This document shows, piece after piece, positions 52,495 through 61,522 of a stretch of DNA of 64,000 nt (within the stretch, counting starts at the first letter, position 1; each line of letters starts with the position of its first letter). Location of the stretch: assembly GCA_964646205.1 (NCBI GenBank), contig CAZYAZ010000006.1, forward strand, positions 1 to 64,000, read 5' to 3'. This DNA comes from UBA8437 sp964646205. Lineage in GTDB: Bacteria; Planctomycetota; Planctomycetia; Planctomycetales; Planctomycetaceae. Made by a program: the position numbers and the translations under genes. Under the pieces are notes generated by a model. That model was given only the letters and a program-made list of their open reading frames with translations. It did no database searches and was not told where the DNA came from.

Positions 52495-54096
52495 GTGCCG
52501 TGGCACGCCGGTGACGTGCCTGCGACACTCCGCATCCCCGACGTCGTCGTGATTGGGCTGGGAATGGTCCTGATCGCTGCGATCGGGGTGTTGTGTTCGC
52601 GGCGGAGCCGTACTGCCGGGGGGTATTTTCTGGCCGACCGGTCCCTGCCCGGGTGGGCGGTCGGTTTCTCGCTGATGGCCACCATCGTCAGCTCGATGAC
52701 CTTCCTGGCGTTGCCGGCAGCGGCCTACCAGTCCAACTGGAGGCATCTTCCCGCCAACGCCATGTACGTGCTGGCCCTCCCGGTGGCGTGGCTGCTGTTT
52801 ATTCCGTTCTATCGGGCCGGTGGTCTGCAGTCGGCCTACGAGTACCTGGAACGTCGCTTCGGACTCTGGGCCCGCCTTTACGCCGGGGGAGCCTTCATCC
52901 TGTTTCACCTGGCACGGATGGGGCTGATCCTGTTCGTGGCGTCCGAGTCTCTCCAGTTGATGATCGGTCGTCGCGAGGACTGGATTCTCGATGTCGTGAT
53001 CATTGTCTTTGGCGTCGTCGTGGCCGGGTACACGGTCCTGGGTGGCTTGCGAGCGGTGATCTGGACTGATGTCCTCCAGGGAGTGGCGCTGATCGGTGGC
53101 GGGTTGATCTGCTTGCCGATCCTGGTGGATGGGATCCCCGATGGACTCTCCGGCCTGATCGCCACGGCCCGTCAACACGACAAGTTGAGCTTTGGGGTGT
53201 CGGCCGGAGACGTTGCCGGCCACACGATGGGCGCCACCATGTTGACCAAGTTGATCGTGTTCATGCAGATACTGGGCACGGATCAAACCACGGTGCAACG
53301 GTACATGGCCGCCAGCAGTCGCCGGGAGGCGAATCGAGCTCTGTGGATTGGCGGACTGTTGACGTTTCCCGTTTGGGTTTATTTCCTGTTCGTGGGGACA
53401 GCCCTTTTTGTCTTTTACCAATTCCAACTGGATCCGGTTGTCGCCAGCCTGGAACCGGAACAGATTTTTTCGCACTTCATCATCACCAAGGTCCCTCCCG
53501 GGGTGGCGGGTTTCGTGATCGTTGGCCTGATCGCCGCCGCGATGTCGACTCTCGACAGCAGCATCAATGCCATCGCCGCCACCGTCACCAATGACTTCTA
53601 CCGGAGGTTGTGGCGCAACGATGCCGACGAGCATCACTACGGGCGAGTGGGACGCGGGGTGAGCCTGGCCACCGGCGCGGTGATGATTGGCAGCGGGCTG
53701 TTGATCCACGCTTTGCGAACCGCCGAGGGTGTGGAGGATGTGCAGACGAAGCTGCTGAGTATTTTCGGTGGTGGGTTGCTGGGCCTGTTCCTGCTGGGGC
53801 TGTTGACACGACGAGCCACCGGACGGTCCACCGCCGTGGCAACCTCCGTCTCGGTGGTCCTGGTCACCGCGTGGGTGGGATTGAGCAGTGGCGTGGGGGC
53901 CGACTGGTTTCCACGATTGCACGAGCGTGTGCTGGACACGTTCTGGGTTGGCGTCGTGGCCAATCCGCTGTTGTTTGGACTGGGGTGGTTGCTGGGCCGA
54001 ACGCCCGGTCCAGGTGACCGTTCACTGGCCGGTCTGACCATCTGGACGGCCGACGACGAATCCCCGTCGACGCCATCGGGCGAGCAGGCTGACTAG
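52495..54096 (+). CDS. Sodium:solute symporter (SSS/SLC5 family)
   Basis: 533 residues, about 13 hydrophobic segments. Family hallmarks: GGYFLADRSLPGWAVGFSLMATIVSSMTFLALPAAAY near the start and GFVIVGLIAAAMSTLDSSINAIAATVTNDFYRR in the later half. Substrate (sugar, polyol, proline, carboxylate) cannot be assigned. AGGAGG at 52488-52493 is only one base before the GTG at 52495, so a GTG at 52516 is an alternative start. The TAG at the end is shared with the opposite gene (54093-54096, CTAG). Confidence 0.9.
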   Translation: MPWHAGDVPATLRIPDVVVIGLGMVLIAAIGVLCSRRSRTAGGYFLADRSLPGWAVGFSLMATIVSSMTFLALPAAAYQSNWRHLPANAMYVLALPVAWLLFIPFYRAGGLQSAYEYLERRFGLWARLYAGGAFILFHLARMGLILFVASESLQLMIGRREDWILDVVIIVFGVVVAGYTVLGGLRAVIWTDVLQGVALIGGGLICLPILVDGIPDGLSGLIATARQHDKLSFGVSAGDVAGHTMGATMLTKLIVFMQILGTDQTTVQRYMAASSRREANRALWIGGLLTFPVWVYFLFVGTALFVFYQFQLDPVVASLEPEQIFSHFIITKVPPGVAGFVIVGLIAAAMSTLDSSINAIAATVTNDFYRRLWRNDADEHHYGRVGRGVSLATGAVMIGSGLLIHALRTAEGVEDVQTKLLSIFGGGLLGLFLLGLLTRRATGRSTAVATSVSVVLVTAWVGLSSGVGADWFPRLHERVLDTFWVGVVANPLLFGLGWLLGRTPGPGDRSLAGLTIWTADDESPSTPSGEQAD

Positions 54097-54521
54097 ATCG
54101 CGTCGGCGGTCTGTTGGAGTCGCTGGGCCAGGGGGCCAAGGATGCGACTGGCGGCGACCAGTTCGAGGACGTTACCGGCCGGATTCCTGAGGTCCTCGGG
54201 GTCGAGTCCGACCATTTCCAGGCGGCAGTAGACACCATTTCGCGTCAGCCCCAGTTTCTTGGCGACACCCTGGGGCCCCTTGATCCGTCCGTCAGGACTG
54301 TTGCGGAACGCGGTCAACAGGTCGTAGAGCTGAACCAGACCGCTGAGCAGATGGTGGGCATCGCCGATCAGAGCCCGGTTTCCGGTCTCGAACGCGTGCT
54401 GTTCGACCAGGCGGACTGTCTCGACCAACCCGCCGACAGACTCGCGATCCTCGTCGGTCCAGAAACTGCTGCCGTCACCAGCGGGACCGTCGTGCGTGTT
54501 GTTGGTGGTTGTGACTGACAT
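54093..54521 (-). CDS. Small protein with Fis-like helix-turn-helix
   Basis: 142 residues. Middle and C-terminal region (KGPQGVAKKLGLTRNGVYCRLEMVGLDPEDL) resembles the Fis/NtrC-type HTH, where a Gly-Leu-x-Arg-x-x-x-Tyr helix contacts DNA; the rest (SVGGLVETVRLVEQHAFETGNRALIGDAHHLLSGLVQLYDLLTAFR) is helical. No sigma-54 activator ATPase domain. Possible transcription regulator, perhaps of the ABC importer genes upstream on the same strand (85 bp). Stop codon overlaps the symporter stop on the opposite strand. Confidence 0.68.
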   Translation of the reverse strand: MSVTTTNNTHDGPAGDGSSFWTDEDRESVGGLVETVRLVEQHAFETGNRALIGDAHHLLSGLVQLYDLLTAFRNSPDGRIKGPQGVAKKLGLTRNGVYCRLEMVGLDPEDLRNPAGNVLELVAASRILGPLAQRLQQTADAI

Positions 54522-54606
54522 GTCGCAGCGACTCTCCCTGGCCCATTGTCTCCATTTTCCCGGTGGGGGTCAGCGATGGCAAGACGGATTGGCTTGCCCC
54601 GGGCAA

Positions 54607-55623
54607 TCACGGTTCATCCAGGAATCGGTTGGTGAACACTTTCGAGACATCCACCTTGCCGTCTTCAATCGCTTCGACGTCGACCAGTTGTCCAAGCAGC
54701 GTCTTCCAGCGTTCCGCAGTCATCCGGCCCAGTTTCGTTCGTGGTGTTTCCGGGGTCACGCACAACGTTTTCAACTCGCGGGCACCAAAGGCCAAAATCG
54801 GCAAACCCATGTCTTCGTTCCGGTCCGAAATCGCCTGGTTGGTCTGGCTGGGATCGTCCAGGTATTTCAGCCATCCGGAGACGGAGGCCTTGACCATTTC
54901 GGCGACCAGTTCGGGCCGAGTGCGGATGACCTCGGGCGTGGTGATCAACACGCTGGTGTAGGGATTGAACCCGAGATCCGAGACCATCAGCACCCGGGGC
55001 TGGGCCATCTGCAGTCGGGCCACGAAGGGTTCGCTGATCGAGTAACCCTGTTGGGCAAAGTCGTCGTTGAGCAGGAATTGAGAGACGTTGCCGGTGTAGG
55101 GCACCAGTTGGACACCCTTCAGGTCGACCGTCTTTTGCAGGAACAGCGACCAGGTGGCGGTACTGCTGACGGCCAGTGTCCCGACCTGGCCAAGGTCTTT
55201 CAGCGCTCGGATGCCCGAGTTCTCGTGGACGATCACGCAACGAGGGCTGACCTGCATCGCTGCCATCACGGCAACCGTTTCGGCCCCCGCCGCCTGGCCC
55301 ACCAGCACGCGATCGGCATTGGTGATCCCGAACAGGACTCGCCCGGTGGCCACCTGGGTCACGACCTGTGTCCCGGGTCCCCCGGGGCGAATCTCGACAT
55401 CGAGTTTCGAGTCGTCGTAGAAGCCGTGGACGTCGGCGGCGAAGAAGCCGCCGTGCTCGGCTTCGGGAAACCAGTTCAACTGCAACGACACCGCCGTCGG
55501 CGGGCGGACGATTCCATCCGCGGAGTCTGCTGCCACGTCGCTTCGCGGCGGTGGCTCGCTGCTGCCGCAACCCAGGCACAGCGCGGCCAGGACCAGAAGA
55601 CATCTGGTGGAAGGTGAAGGCAT
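54607..55623 (-). CDS. ABC transporter substrate-binding lipoprotein (NMT1/THI5-like)
   Basis: 338 residues from ATG 55623. Lipoprotein signal ending LAALCLGCGSS (Cys as lipid site). The NMT1/THI5-like fold shows VSLQLNWFPEAEHGGFFAADVHGFY and VATGRVLFGITNADRVLVGQ, close to proteins that bind pyrimidine or riboflavin-type precursors (ThiY/RibY group). Ligand not decided by sequence. It is 127 bp after the permease gene on the same strand, last of a three-gene importer in the order ATPase, permease, binding protein. Confidence 0.88.
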   Translation of the reverse strand: MPSPSTRCLLVLAALCLGCGSSEPPPRSDVAADSADGIVRPPTAVSLQLNWFPEAEHGGFFAADVHGFYDDSKLDVEIRPGGPGTQVVTQVATGRVLFGITNADRVLVGQAAGAETVAVMAAMQVSPRCVIVHENSGIRALKDLGQVGTLAVSSTATWSLFLQKTVDLKGVQLVPYTGNVSQFLLNDDFAQQGYSISEPFVARLQMAQPRVLMVSDLGFNPYTSVLITTPEVIRTRPELVAEMVKASVSGWLKYLDDPSQTNQAISDRNEDMGLPILAFGARELKTLCVTPETPRTKLGRMTAERWKTLLGQLVDVEAIEDGKVDVSKVFTNRFLDEP

Positions 55624-55750
55624 GACCAAGGGTCCTCGGGTGTCGGGGCCTGGTCATTGTCGTGGTTGAATGACTGATTGTCACGCGGAGAGGCCACGTG
55701 GCTGAAGCCACGGCATCGGCGGAACCGGGTGTCTTCAGTCGAGCACCGCG

Positions 55751-56536
55751 TCAGTCTCCGGTCGTGTCCCAGCGAGCAAGCAAGGTCGATCCCACCCAGG
55801 TCACCGTGCCGAACAGTGCGATTCCCAGTACAGCCGAGGCGATCACCGCGGCGAACAAGTTGGCCGTCTTGAGGTGTTGCGAGGTGATGAGTACGAGGTG
55901 TCCCAGGCCGTAGTGCGTGGTGGTGTGCCCCACGAAAAACTCGCCGACAATCGCACCGATCACGGCCATGCCGCTACTCGTGCGTGCTCCGGTGACAAGA
56001 TAGGGGATCGCGTGGGGCAGCCTGAGTTTTCTCAGAACCTGCCAGCGGGTCGCCCGGTAGAGCCGAAAGAGTTCCAGAAGATCCTCGTCGATGACCAGTA
56101 GTCCTGAGGTGGTCGAGGCGATGATGGGAAACAGGCTGATGATGACCGTCACCAGGACGACGCTGGGGAACCCGGTCCCAAACCAGGTGATGATCAGCGG
56201 CGCGATGGCAATGATTGGCACTGTCTGCAGAAAGATCGCGTACGGGTAGCAGCTCGATCGCACCAGTCGCGACTGGGAGAAAATGATGGCGATGAGGACA
56301 CCGACGACCAGGCTGGTTCCGAACCCGGCCAGGGCTGCCAGGCCGGTCCTCAGGGTGGCGGCCAGCAGCCGGTCACCGTCATTGGCAATGGCCGCACCGA
56401 CATCTGTCGGGGCCGGCATCAGGAATTCCGGCCATTCGAACCACCACGAGGCGAGCTGCCATCCGGCCAGCACGACCAGCAGCAGCCCCAACGGGGGTCC
56501 TCCTCTTGATGCGACATCCCGCCAGCTCCGGTTCAT
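55751..56536 (-). CDS. ABC transporter permease (SsuC/TauC/ThiX-type)
   Basis: 261 residues, six hydrophobic segments. Binding-protein-dependent permease motif region: ELFRLYRATRWQVLRKLRLPHAIPYLVTGARTSSGMAVIGAIVGEF. Start ATG at 56536 overlaps the stop of the ATPase gene by four bases (ATGA). Belongs with the ATPase and the NMT1-like lipoprotein; import of a small organic cofactor precursor or sulfonate is likely. Confidence 0.9.
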   Translation of the reverse strand: MNRSWRDVASRGGPPLGLLLVVLAGWQLASWWFEWPEFLMPAPTDVGAAIANDGDRLLAATLRTGLAALAGFGTSLVVGVLIAIIFSQSRLVRSSCYPYAIFLQTVPIIAIAPLIITWFGTGFPSVVLVTVIISLFPIIASTTSGLLVIDEDLLELFRLYRATRWQVLRKLRLPHAIPYLVTGARTSSGMAVIGAIVGEFFVGHTTTHYGLGHLVLITSQHLKTANLFAAVIASAVLGIALFGTVTWVGSTLLARWDTTGD

Positions 56537-57366
56537 CGCTCCACCTCCCCGCTCGCCTGTCGCAGGCGAGTGGACACTTCGCCTGCCAGCCGGGCAAAGG
56601 TGGCATCGGCTCGCAATGAGGCGGTTCGTGGTCGGGGGAATTCGACCGGGACATCGATGAATTCCCGGCCGGTTCCCGGTGGCATCACCACCACGCGGTC
56701 CGAGAGGAAGACCGCCTCGGAGACGTTGTGGGTGACAAAGACGGCCGTGGTGTTGCGGGCCGCGTGGATGGCGAGCAGTTCCTCGTTGAGTTGTTCGCGG
56801 AGCAGGTCGTCCAGGGCGGCGAAAGGTTCATCGAGAAGCAACACGTCGGGACGGGTGACCAGCGCCCGTGCCAGCGACACCCTCATCCGCATCCCTCCCG
56901 ATAGCTCACGTGGTCGTTTTGACGCATCGGCTACGGTGAATCCAATCAATTCGAGACTCTCGTCGACTCTCCGGCGGGTCTCGGTTGCGTCCATGCCCGC
57001 CAGTTCCAACGGCAGCCGGATGTTCTCTTCGACCGTCCGCCACGGCAACAGGTTGGGTTCCTGGAACACCAGGGCGATCCGTTGTGTCCCGGAACGGTGG
57101 ACGGTGCCGGAGTTTGGTTCGAGCAATCCGGCCAGGAGTCTCAGTACCGTCGATTTTCCACAACCCGAGGGGCCGACCAGTCCCACGAACTCGCCGGTGG
57201 CGATTTCCAGGTCAACCTGGTCCAGCACGACGTGCTCTGGATCGAACGCGACGGTCGTCCGATCGAGGGCCAGGGCGGGATGGGTTGTCTTGCAGTCCAA
57301 GAGAGTCGAATCCCTGTCGATTGATTGATTGATCGAGGAATGTCCACGGAAAAGACGTCCTCGCAT
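56533..57366 (-). CDS. ABC transporter ATP-binding protein (SsuB/TauB-type)
   Basis: 277 residues from ATG 57366. Walker A GPSGCGKSTVLRLLAG, Q-loop LVFQEPNLLPWRTVEENI, signature LSGGMRMRVSLARALV, Walker B VLLLDEPFAALDD and switch His FVTHNVSEAVFLSDRV. The N-terminal 30 residues before ALALDRTTVAFDPEHV are extra and may reflect a later start. First gene of the importer unit. The start lies 106 bases from the divergent pntAB gene. Confidence 0.92.
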   Translation of the reverse strand: MRGRLFRGHSSINQSIDRDSTLLDCKTTHPALALDRTTVAFDPEHVVLDQVDLEIATGEFVGLVGPSGCGKSTVLRLLAGLLEPNSGTVHRSGTQRIALVFQEPNLLPWRTVEENIRLPLELAGMDATETRRRVDESLELIGFTVADASKRPRELSGGMRMRVSLARALVTRPDVLLLDEPFAALDDLLREQLNEELLAIHAARNTTAVFVTHNVSEAVFLSDRVVVMPPGTGREFIDVPVEFPRPRTASLRADATFARLAGEVSTRLRQASGEVER

Positions 57367-57472
57367 CCTACCGGATTGGGATCGTTGCTCTACCCAACGA
57401 CCGAGGGGTCTTGTCCTGATTGCCCCTGTTGCATTATTGTCCTGTTGGTTGCCTTTTCCGTGGAGTGCTTTG

Positions 57473-57877
57473 ATGCGAGGGATTTGGGTGGTCCGGTTGC
57501 CTGTCGCCGCGTTGGGTCTCTCGTTGCTGGGAGGAGGTCAACTGCTGGCTGACGAGACCACCAATCGGGTCGCGAGTGCTCACGGCGTGGACGGATCGGA
57601 GCTGCTGATCCTGCTGTACATTTTTGTGCTGGCCTCGTTTCTCGGTCACCAGTTGATCACGCGAGTGCCGCCACTGTTGCACACCCCCCTGATGTCGGGA
57701 ACCAATGCCATTTCGGGCATTTCCCTGGTCGGGTCGCTGGTCGCAGCTGGACTGGCCGAACCGGTGATCTGCAACGTGCTGGGAGGCGTGGCAGTCGGTT
57801 GCGCCATGTGCAACGTGGTCGGTGGCTTTGCAATCACTGACCGGATGTTGGCCAAGTTCCGCAAGGGGAGTCGGTAG
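57473..57877 (+). CDS. pntAB: NAD(P) transhydrogenase membrane subunit alpha-2 (PntAB)
   Basis: 134 residues from ATG 57473, with GGAG eight bases upstream. Small membrane subunit of proton-translocating transhydrogenase: LLILLYIFVLASFLGHQLITRVPPLLHTPLMSGTNAISGISLVGSLVA and GFAITDRMLAKFRK are typical. The N-terminus (VVRLPVAALGLSLLGGGQLLA) is an additional hydrophobic stretch, perhaps a cleaved signal. pntB follows after three bases. The enzyme uses the proton gradient to make NADPH from NADH. Confidence 0.92.
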   Translation: MRGIWVVRLPVAALGLSLLGGGQLLADETTNRVASAHGVDGSELLILLYIFVLASFLGHQLITRVPPLLHTPLMSGTNAISGISLVGSLVAAGLAEPVICNVLGGVAVGCAMCNVVGGFAITDRMLAKFRKGSR

Positions 57878-57880
57878 ACG

Positions 57881-59302
57881 GTGCACGTGATTGCCGAATT
57901 GGTGCCGATGACGACCGAGTGGCTGTACCTGGCCGCGGCGGTGCTGTTCATTGTTGGAATCCGTGACCTGAGCTCGGCCGAGACGGCCCGCCGGGGCAAC
58001 ATGCTGGCCGCCGTTGGCATGGTGCTGGCAATTCTCGGGACGATGCAGCATGGTCTGATCGTCAAGTGGGAATGGATCGCGGTGGGCATGGTTGCCGGAG
58101 GGGTGATCGGGCTGTTGATGGCTGTATTCATGCCGATGACGGCGATGCCCGAACGGATCGCGATCGTCAATGGGCTCGGTGGCGCTGCGAGTGGATTGGT
58201 AGGAATCTGTGAGGTGATCCGCCACGTGATCAGTCCGTCGGAGGGGGCCACGGCGGCGGATTTTAACGCATTCCACGTTGGCGTGGCGGGCCTGGAGATC
58301 ATGCTGGGTGCGTTGACGTTCACCGGCAGCATGGTGGCCTTTGGCAAATTGCGCGGCCTGGTGAGTAGCAAGCCATTAACCTACCCGGGCCAGAACGTGG
58401 TCAACGTGTTGTGGTTGGTGGTGATGCTGGGCCTGATTGCCGGGTTGGTCATGGCCAAGCTCGACCCGGTGTTCTTCTTCGTCCTGGCCGCCATGGCACT
58501 GTTGTTTGGTGTGATGTTCGTGTTGCCGATTGGTGGTGCGGACATGCCGGTGGTCATCGCGATGCTCAATGCGTACTCGGGACTGGCGGCCGCGGCCACT
58601 GGTTTCGTGCTGAGCAACAAGGTCTTGATCATTGCCGGCGCGCTGGATGGTTCCTCGGGCCTGCTGCTCTCGTTGCTGATGTGCCGCGCGATGAATCGTT
58701 CGCTGACCAACGTGTTGTTTGGTGCCGTGGGAGGCGGGACAGCTGTTGCAACTGGCGGTGACGAGTTGCAGGGTGACCCTCAGTCGATTTCGGCCGTCGA
58801 GGCCGCTGAACGGCTCTTCGATGCCCGTCGGGTGATCGTGGTGCCCGGCTACGGTATGGCCGCCGCGGGAGCTCATTTCGCCATCCGGGAAATGGCCGAT
58901 GTCCTCAAGGAACGCGGGATCAGCGTCAAGTACGCGATCCACCCGGTTGCCGGACGAATGCCCGGACACATGAACGTGCTGTTGGCCGACGCCAACGTGC
59001 CCTACGACGACCTGGTTGAGATGGACGAGATCAACCCGGAATTTGCCGAGGCGGACGTGGCGCTGGTGATGGGAGCCAATGACATCTGCAATCCGGCGGC
59101 TCGCACGGCCGAGGGCAGCCCGATCTACGGGATGCCGATTCTCGACGTCGACCAGGCCGCGCAGGTGATCGTGATCAAGAGAAGTATGAGTCCGGGGTTT
59201 GCGGGGATTTCCAACGAGTTGTTCGTGGCACCCAACTGCGCGATGCTCTTTGGCGACGGCAAACAGGTGGCCGAGCAACTCGTCGAGACCCTCTCGCTGT
59301 AA
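57881..59302 (+). CDS. pntB: NAD(P) transhydrogenase subunit beta
   Basis: 473 residues from a GTG at 57881. N-terminal half has nine or so hydrophobic segments (GIRDLSSAETARRGNMLAAVGM...), and the C-terminal dIII NADP-binding domain shows VIVVPGYGMAAAGAHFAIREMADVL, HPVAGRMPGHMNVLLADANVPYD and MGANDICNPAARTAEGSPIYGMP. Complete length for the family. Lies between pntAB and pntAA. Confidence 0.95.
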   Translation: MHVIAELVPMTTEWLYLAAAVLFIVGIRDLSSAETARRGNMLAAVGMVLAILGTMQHGLIVKWEWIAVGMVAGGVIGLLMAVFMPMTAMPERIAIVNGLGGAASGLVGICEVIRHVISPSEGATAADFNAFHVGVAGLEIMLGALTFTGSMVAFGKLRGLVSSKPLTYPGQNVVNVLWLVVMLGLIAGLVMAKLDPVFFFVLAAMALLFGVMFVLPIGGADMPVVIAMLNAYSGLAAAATGFVLSNKVLIIAGALDGSSGLLLSLLMCRAMNRSLTNVLFGAVGGGTAVATGGDELQGDPQSISAVEAAERLFDARRVIVVPGYGMAAAGAHFAIREMADVLKERGISVKYAIHPVAGRMPGHMNVLLADANVPYDDLVEMDEINPEFAEADVALVMGANDICNPAARTAEGSPIYGMPILDVDQAAQVIVIKRSMSPGFAGISNELFVAPNCAMLFGDGKQVAEQLVETLSL

Positions 59303-59326
59303 AGGCAGGAAGCAGGCAGGGACACA

Positions 59327-60472
59327 ATGAAGGTCGTGGTGCCCAGGGAACTGGCCGCTGGTGAGACGCGTGTGGCGGCGACGCCACGAACGGTCAAGCG
59401 GATGGACCGCGCCGGGCTGTCGGTCCAGGTCGAATCGGGTGCCGGGGTCGGATCGGGAATCACCGACACGGAGTTCAGGGAATCGGGAGCTGAGATTGTC
59501 GGGGACCGGGCCGCGTTGTTCTCCGGCGCCGAGATTGTCCTGAGCGTGAATCCACCGGACGCCGAAACGGTGGACCAGATTCCCGCAGGAGCGGTGCTGG
59601 TCGCCACGCTCAACCCGATGATCGAGAAAGACCTGGTCTTGCGACTGGCCAACCAGGGCGTCTCGGCATTTTCACTCGACATGGTTCCCCGGATTGCCCG
59701 GGCACAGTCGATGGATGTCCTCAGTTCAATGAGCACCCTCTCGGGGTACCAGGCGGTGTTGCTGGCGTCGATGGCGATGCCGGGGATCATGCCGTACCTG
59801 ACCACGGCTGCCGGGACACTGCATCCGGCCAAGGTGCTCGTGTTGGGTGCTGGTGTGGCCGGGTTGCAGGCGATCGCCACGGCGCGTCGGCTGGGAGCCC
59901 TGGTCTGGGGTTACGACATCCGCCCGGTGGTCAAGGAACAGGTGGAAAGCCTGGGTGCGGAGTTCCTGGAGTTGATTGATACGACGACCGATGCCGAGGA
60001 CGCCGGTGGATATGCTCGTGAACAAAGCGAGGACCAGGCTGCCCGGCAACAACAGGCCATGACTGCTCACCTGGCCCAGATGGATGCCGTGATCACCACG
60101 GCCCTGATTCCAGGTCGCCCGGCTCCGACGCTGCTGACCTCCGAGATGGTCTCGGCAATGAAGTCGGGTTCGGTCATCGTTGACCTTGCGGCTGAACGGG
60201 GTGGAAACTGCGAGTTGACCAGGCCGGGGCAGAACTTCACTTCCGATCACGGGGTGACTATCCTCGGCCCGTTGGATATTCCTCGCAGTGTGCCGGCTCA
60301 TGCCAGCCTGATGTATGCCAACAACGTGGCCAATTTCCTGTTGCACGTGTGTCGAGATGGTCAGATCGATGTCGAATCTGATGACGAGGTGGCTGTCGGC
60401 ACGCTGGTTACCAGTGGTGGACGGGTCGTTCATGAGCGCATTATCGAGGTGCTGGAGATTCCCGGTAATTGA
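59327..60472 (+). CDS. pntAA: NAD(P) transhydrogenase subunit alpha-1 (PntAA)
   Basis: 381 residues. Soluble NAD-binding dI subunit, alanine-dehydrogenase-like: MKVVVPRELAAGETRVAATPRTVKRM, PAKVLVLGAGVAGLQAIATARRLGALVWGYDIRP (nucleotide-binding GAGVAG) and IPGRPAPTLLTSEMVSAMKSGSVIVDLAAERGGN. Complete; ATG at 59327 after GGCAGG. Placed after pntB rather than before pntAB as is commoner, and followed after 12 bp by an isocitrate dehydrogenase relative. Confidence 0.95.
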   Translation: MKVVVPRELAAGETRVAATPRTVKRMDRAGLSVQVESGAGVGSGITDTEFRESGAEIVGDRAALFSGAEIVLSVNPPDAETVDQIPAGAVLVATLNPMIEKDLVLRLANQGVSAFSLDMVPRIARAQSMDVLSSMSTLSGYQAVLLASMAMPGIMPYLTTAAGTLHPAKVLVLGAGVAGLQAIATARRLGALVWGYDIRPVVKEQVESLGAEFLELIDTTTDAEDAGGYAREQSEDQAARQQQAMTAHLAQMDAVITTALIPGRPAPTLLTSEMVSAMKSGSVIVDLAAERGGNCELTRPGQNFTSDHGVTILGPLDIPRSVPAHASLMYANNVANFLLHVCRDGQIDVESDDEVAVGTLVTSGGRVVHERIIEVLEIPGN

Positions 60473-60484
60473 GGGGATCCGCCG

Positions 60485-61522
60485 ATGAACCCGTTTGAAG
60501 TCGTGTTGATACCCGGAGACGGGATCGGGCCGGAAGTCACCGATGCCGCCTGCCGGATTCTCGAGGCCGCCGGTGCTCCGCTGGTTTTCCAGGTGCACCA
60601 TGCGGGCCTGGCGGCGTTGGAGCAGGGCCAGGAGGTCTTGCCCGAATCGACCGTGGATGCCATCCGGCATTGTGGCGTGGCCCTGAAGGGTCCCTGTACG
60701 ACTCCGGTGGGCGACGGATTCACGTCGGTCAACGTCCAACTCCGGCAGCGACTCAACCTCTTCGCCGCGGTGCGGCCGGTTCGCAACCTGACGGGTGTTT
60801 CGACCCGTTTCGATGATGTTGACCTGGTGATTGTCCGCGAGAACACCGAGGGGCTTTACAGCGGGGTCGAGAACCAGGTGACACCTGACGTGGTGATGAG
60901 CATGAAGGTGGCAACCGAAACGGCCTGCGACCGGATCGCCCGCTGGAGTTTCCGTTTCGCCACTCGCCGCAAGAGGAAAAAGATCACGGTCTTCCACAAG
61001 GCCAACATCATGAAACTCACCGACGGGCTGTTCCTCCGTTGTGCACGACAGGTGCACCAGGAGGAGTATCCGAACATCGAGTTCGAGGAAGTGATCATCG
61101 ACGCGGGTTGCATGAAGTTGGTCCAGGACCCGTCGCAGTTTGACGTGCTGTTGCTGGAGAACCTCTACGGAGATGTTGTCAGTGACCTGTGCGCGGGCCT
61201 GGTTGGCGGACTGGGTGTGGTTCCCGGAGCAAATATCGGCGAGGACCTGGCGGTGTTCGAGGCGGTTCACGGATCGGCTCCGGATATTGCCGGCCAGGGT
61301 ATTGCCAATCCACTGGCGGTGACGATGTCGTCGGTCATGATGCTCAATCACATCGCCGACACTCGTGAGAATCCGGCATGTCGTGAGGCCGGTGACCGGA
61401 TCAAGTGTGCATACAACCTCGCCTTGAACGATGGTTGCCTGACCCGCGATCTGGGCGGCGATCTGGACACCTCGCAGTTCGTGGCCGCCCTGATCGATCG
61501 CATGGAGGCACCGGGCGCGTGA
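60485..61522 (+). CDS. Isocitrate/isopropylmalate dehydrogenase family, NAD-type
   Basis: 345 residues. Beta-decarboxylating dehydrogenase fold: MNPFEVVLIPGDGIGPEV, VRENTEGLYSGVEN, active-site Tyr/Lys-region HKANIMKLTDGLF, NLYGDVVSDLCAGLVGG and nucleotide loop VHGSAPDIAGQGIANP. The ENTEGLYSG form fits NAD-dependent isocitrate dehydrogenases (mitochondrial IDH3 type) better than isopropylmalate dehydrogenase. Homoisocitrate or tartrate relatives cannot be excluded. It overlaps coaX by four bases (GTGA). Association with pnt genes suggests a unit for NADH to NADPH exchange. Confidence 0.88.
   Translation: MNPFEVVLIPGDGIGPEVTDAACRILEAAGAPLVFQVHHAGLAALEQGQEVLPESTVDAIRHCGVALKGPCTTPVGDGFTSVNVQLRQRLNLFAAVRPVRNLTGVSTRFDDVDLVIVRENTEGLYSGVENQVTPDVVMSMKVATETACDRIARWSFRFATRRKRKKITVFHKANIMKLTDGLFLRCARQVHQEEYPNIEFEEVIIDAGCMKLVQDPSQFDVLLLENLYGDVVSDLCAGLVGGLGVVPGANIGEDLAVFEAVHGSAPDIAGQGIANPLAVTMSSVMMLNHIADTRENPACREAGDRIKCAYNLALNDGCLTRDLGGDLDTSQFVAALIDRMEAPGA

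Noticed and set aside
51730..53922. 730-codon minus-strand open frame over the FKBP and symporter genes
   Set aside because: His/Gln/Arg-rich shadow with no motif; both plus-strand genes have definite family signatures.
59726..61351. 541-codon minus-strand open frame over pntAA and the dehydrogenase gene
   Set aside because: Shadow frame typical of high-GC DNA; no start context or domain.
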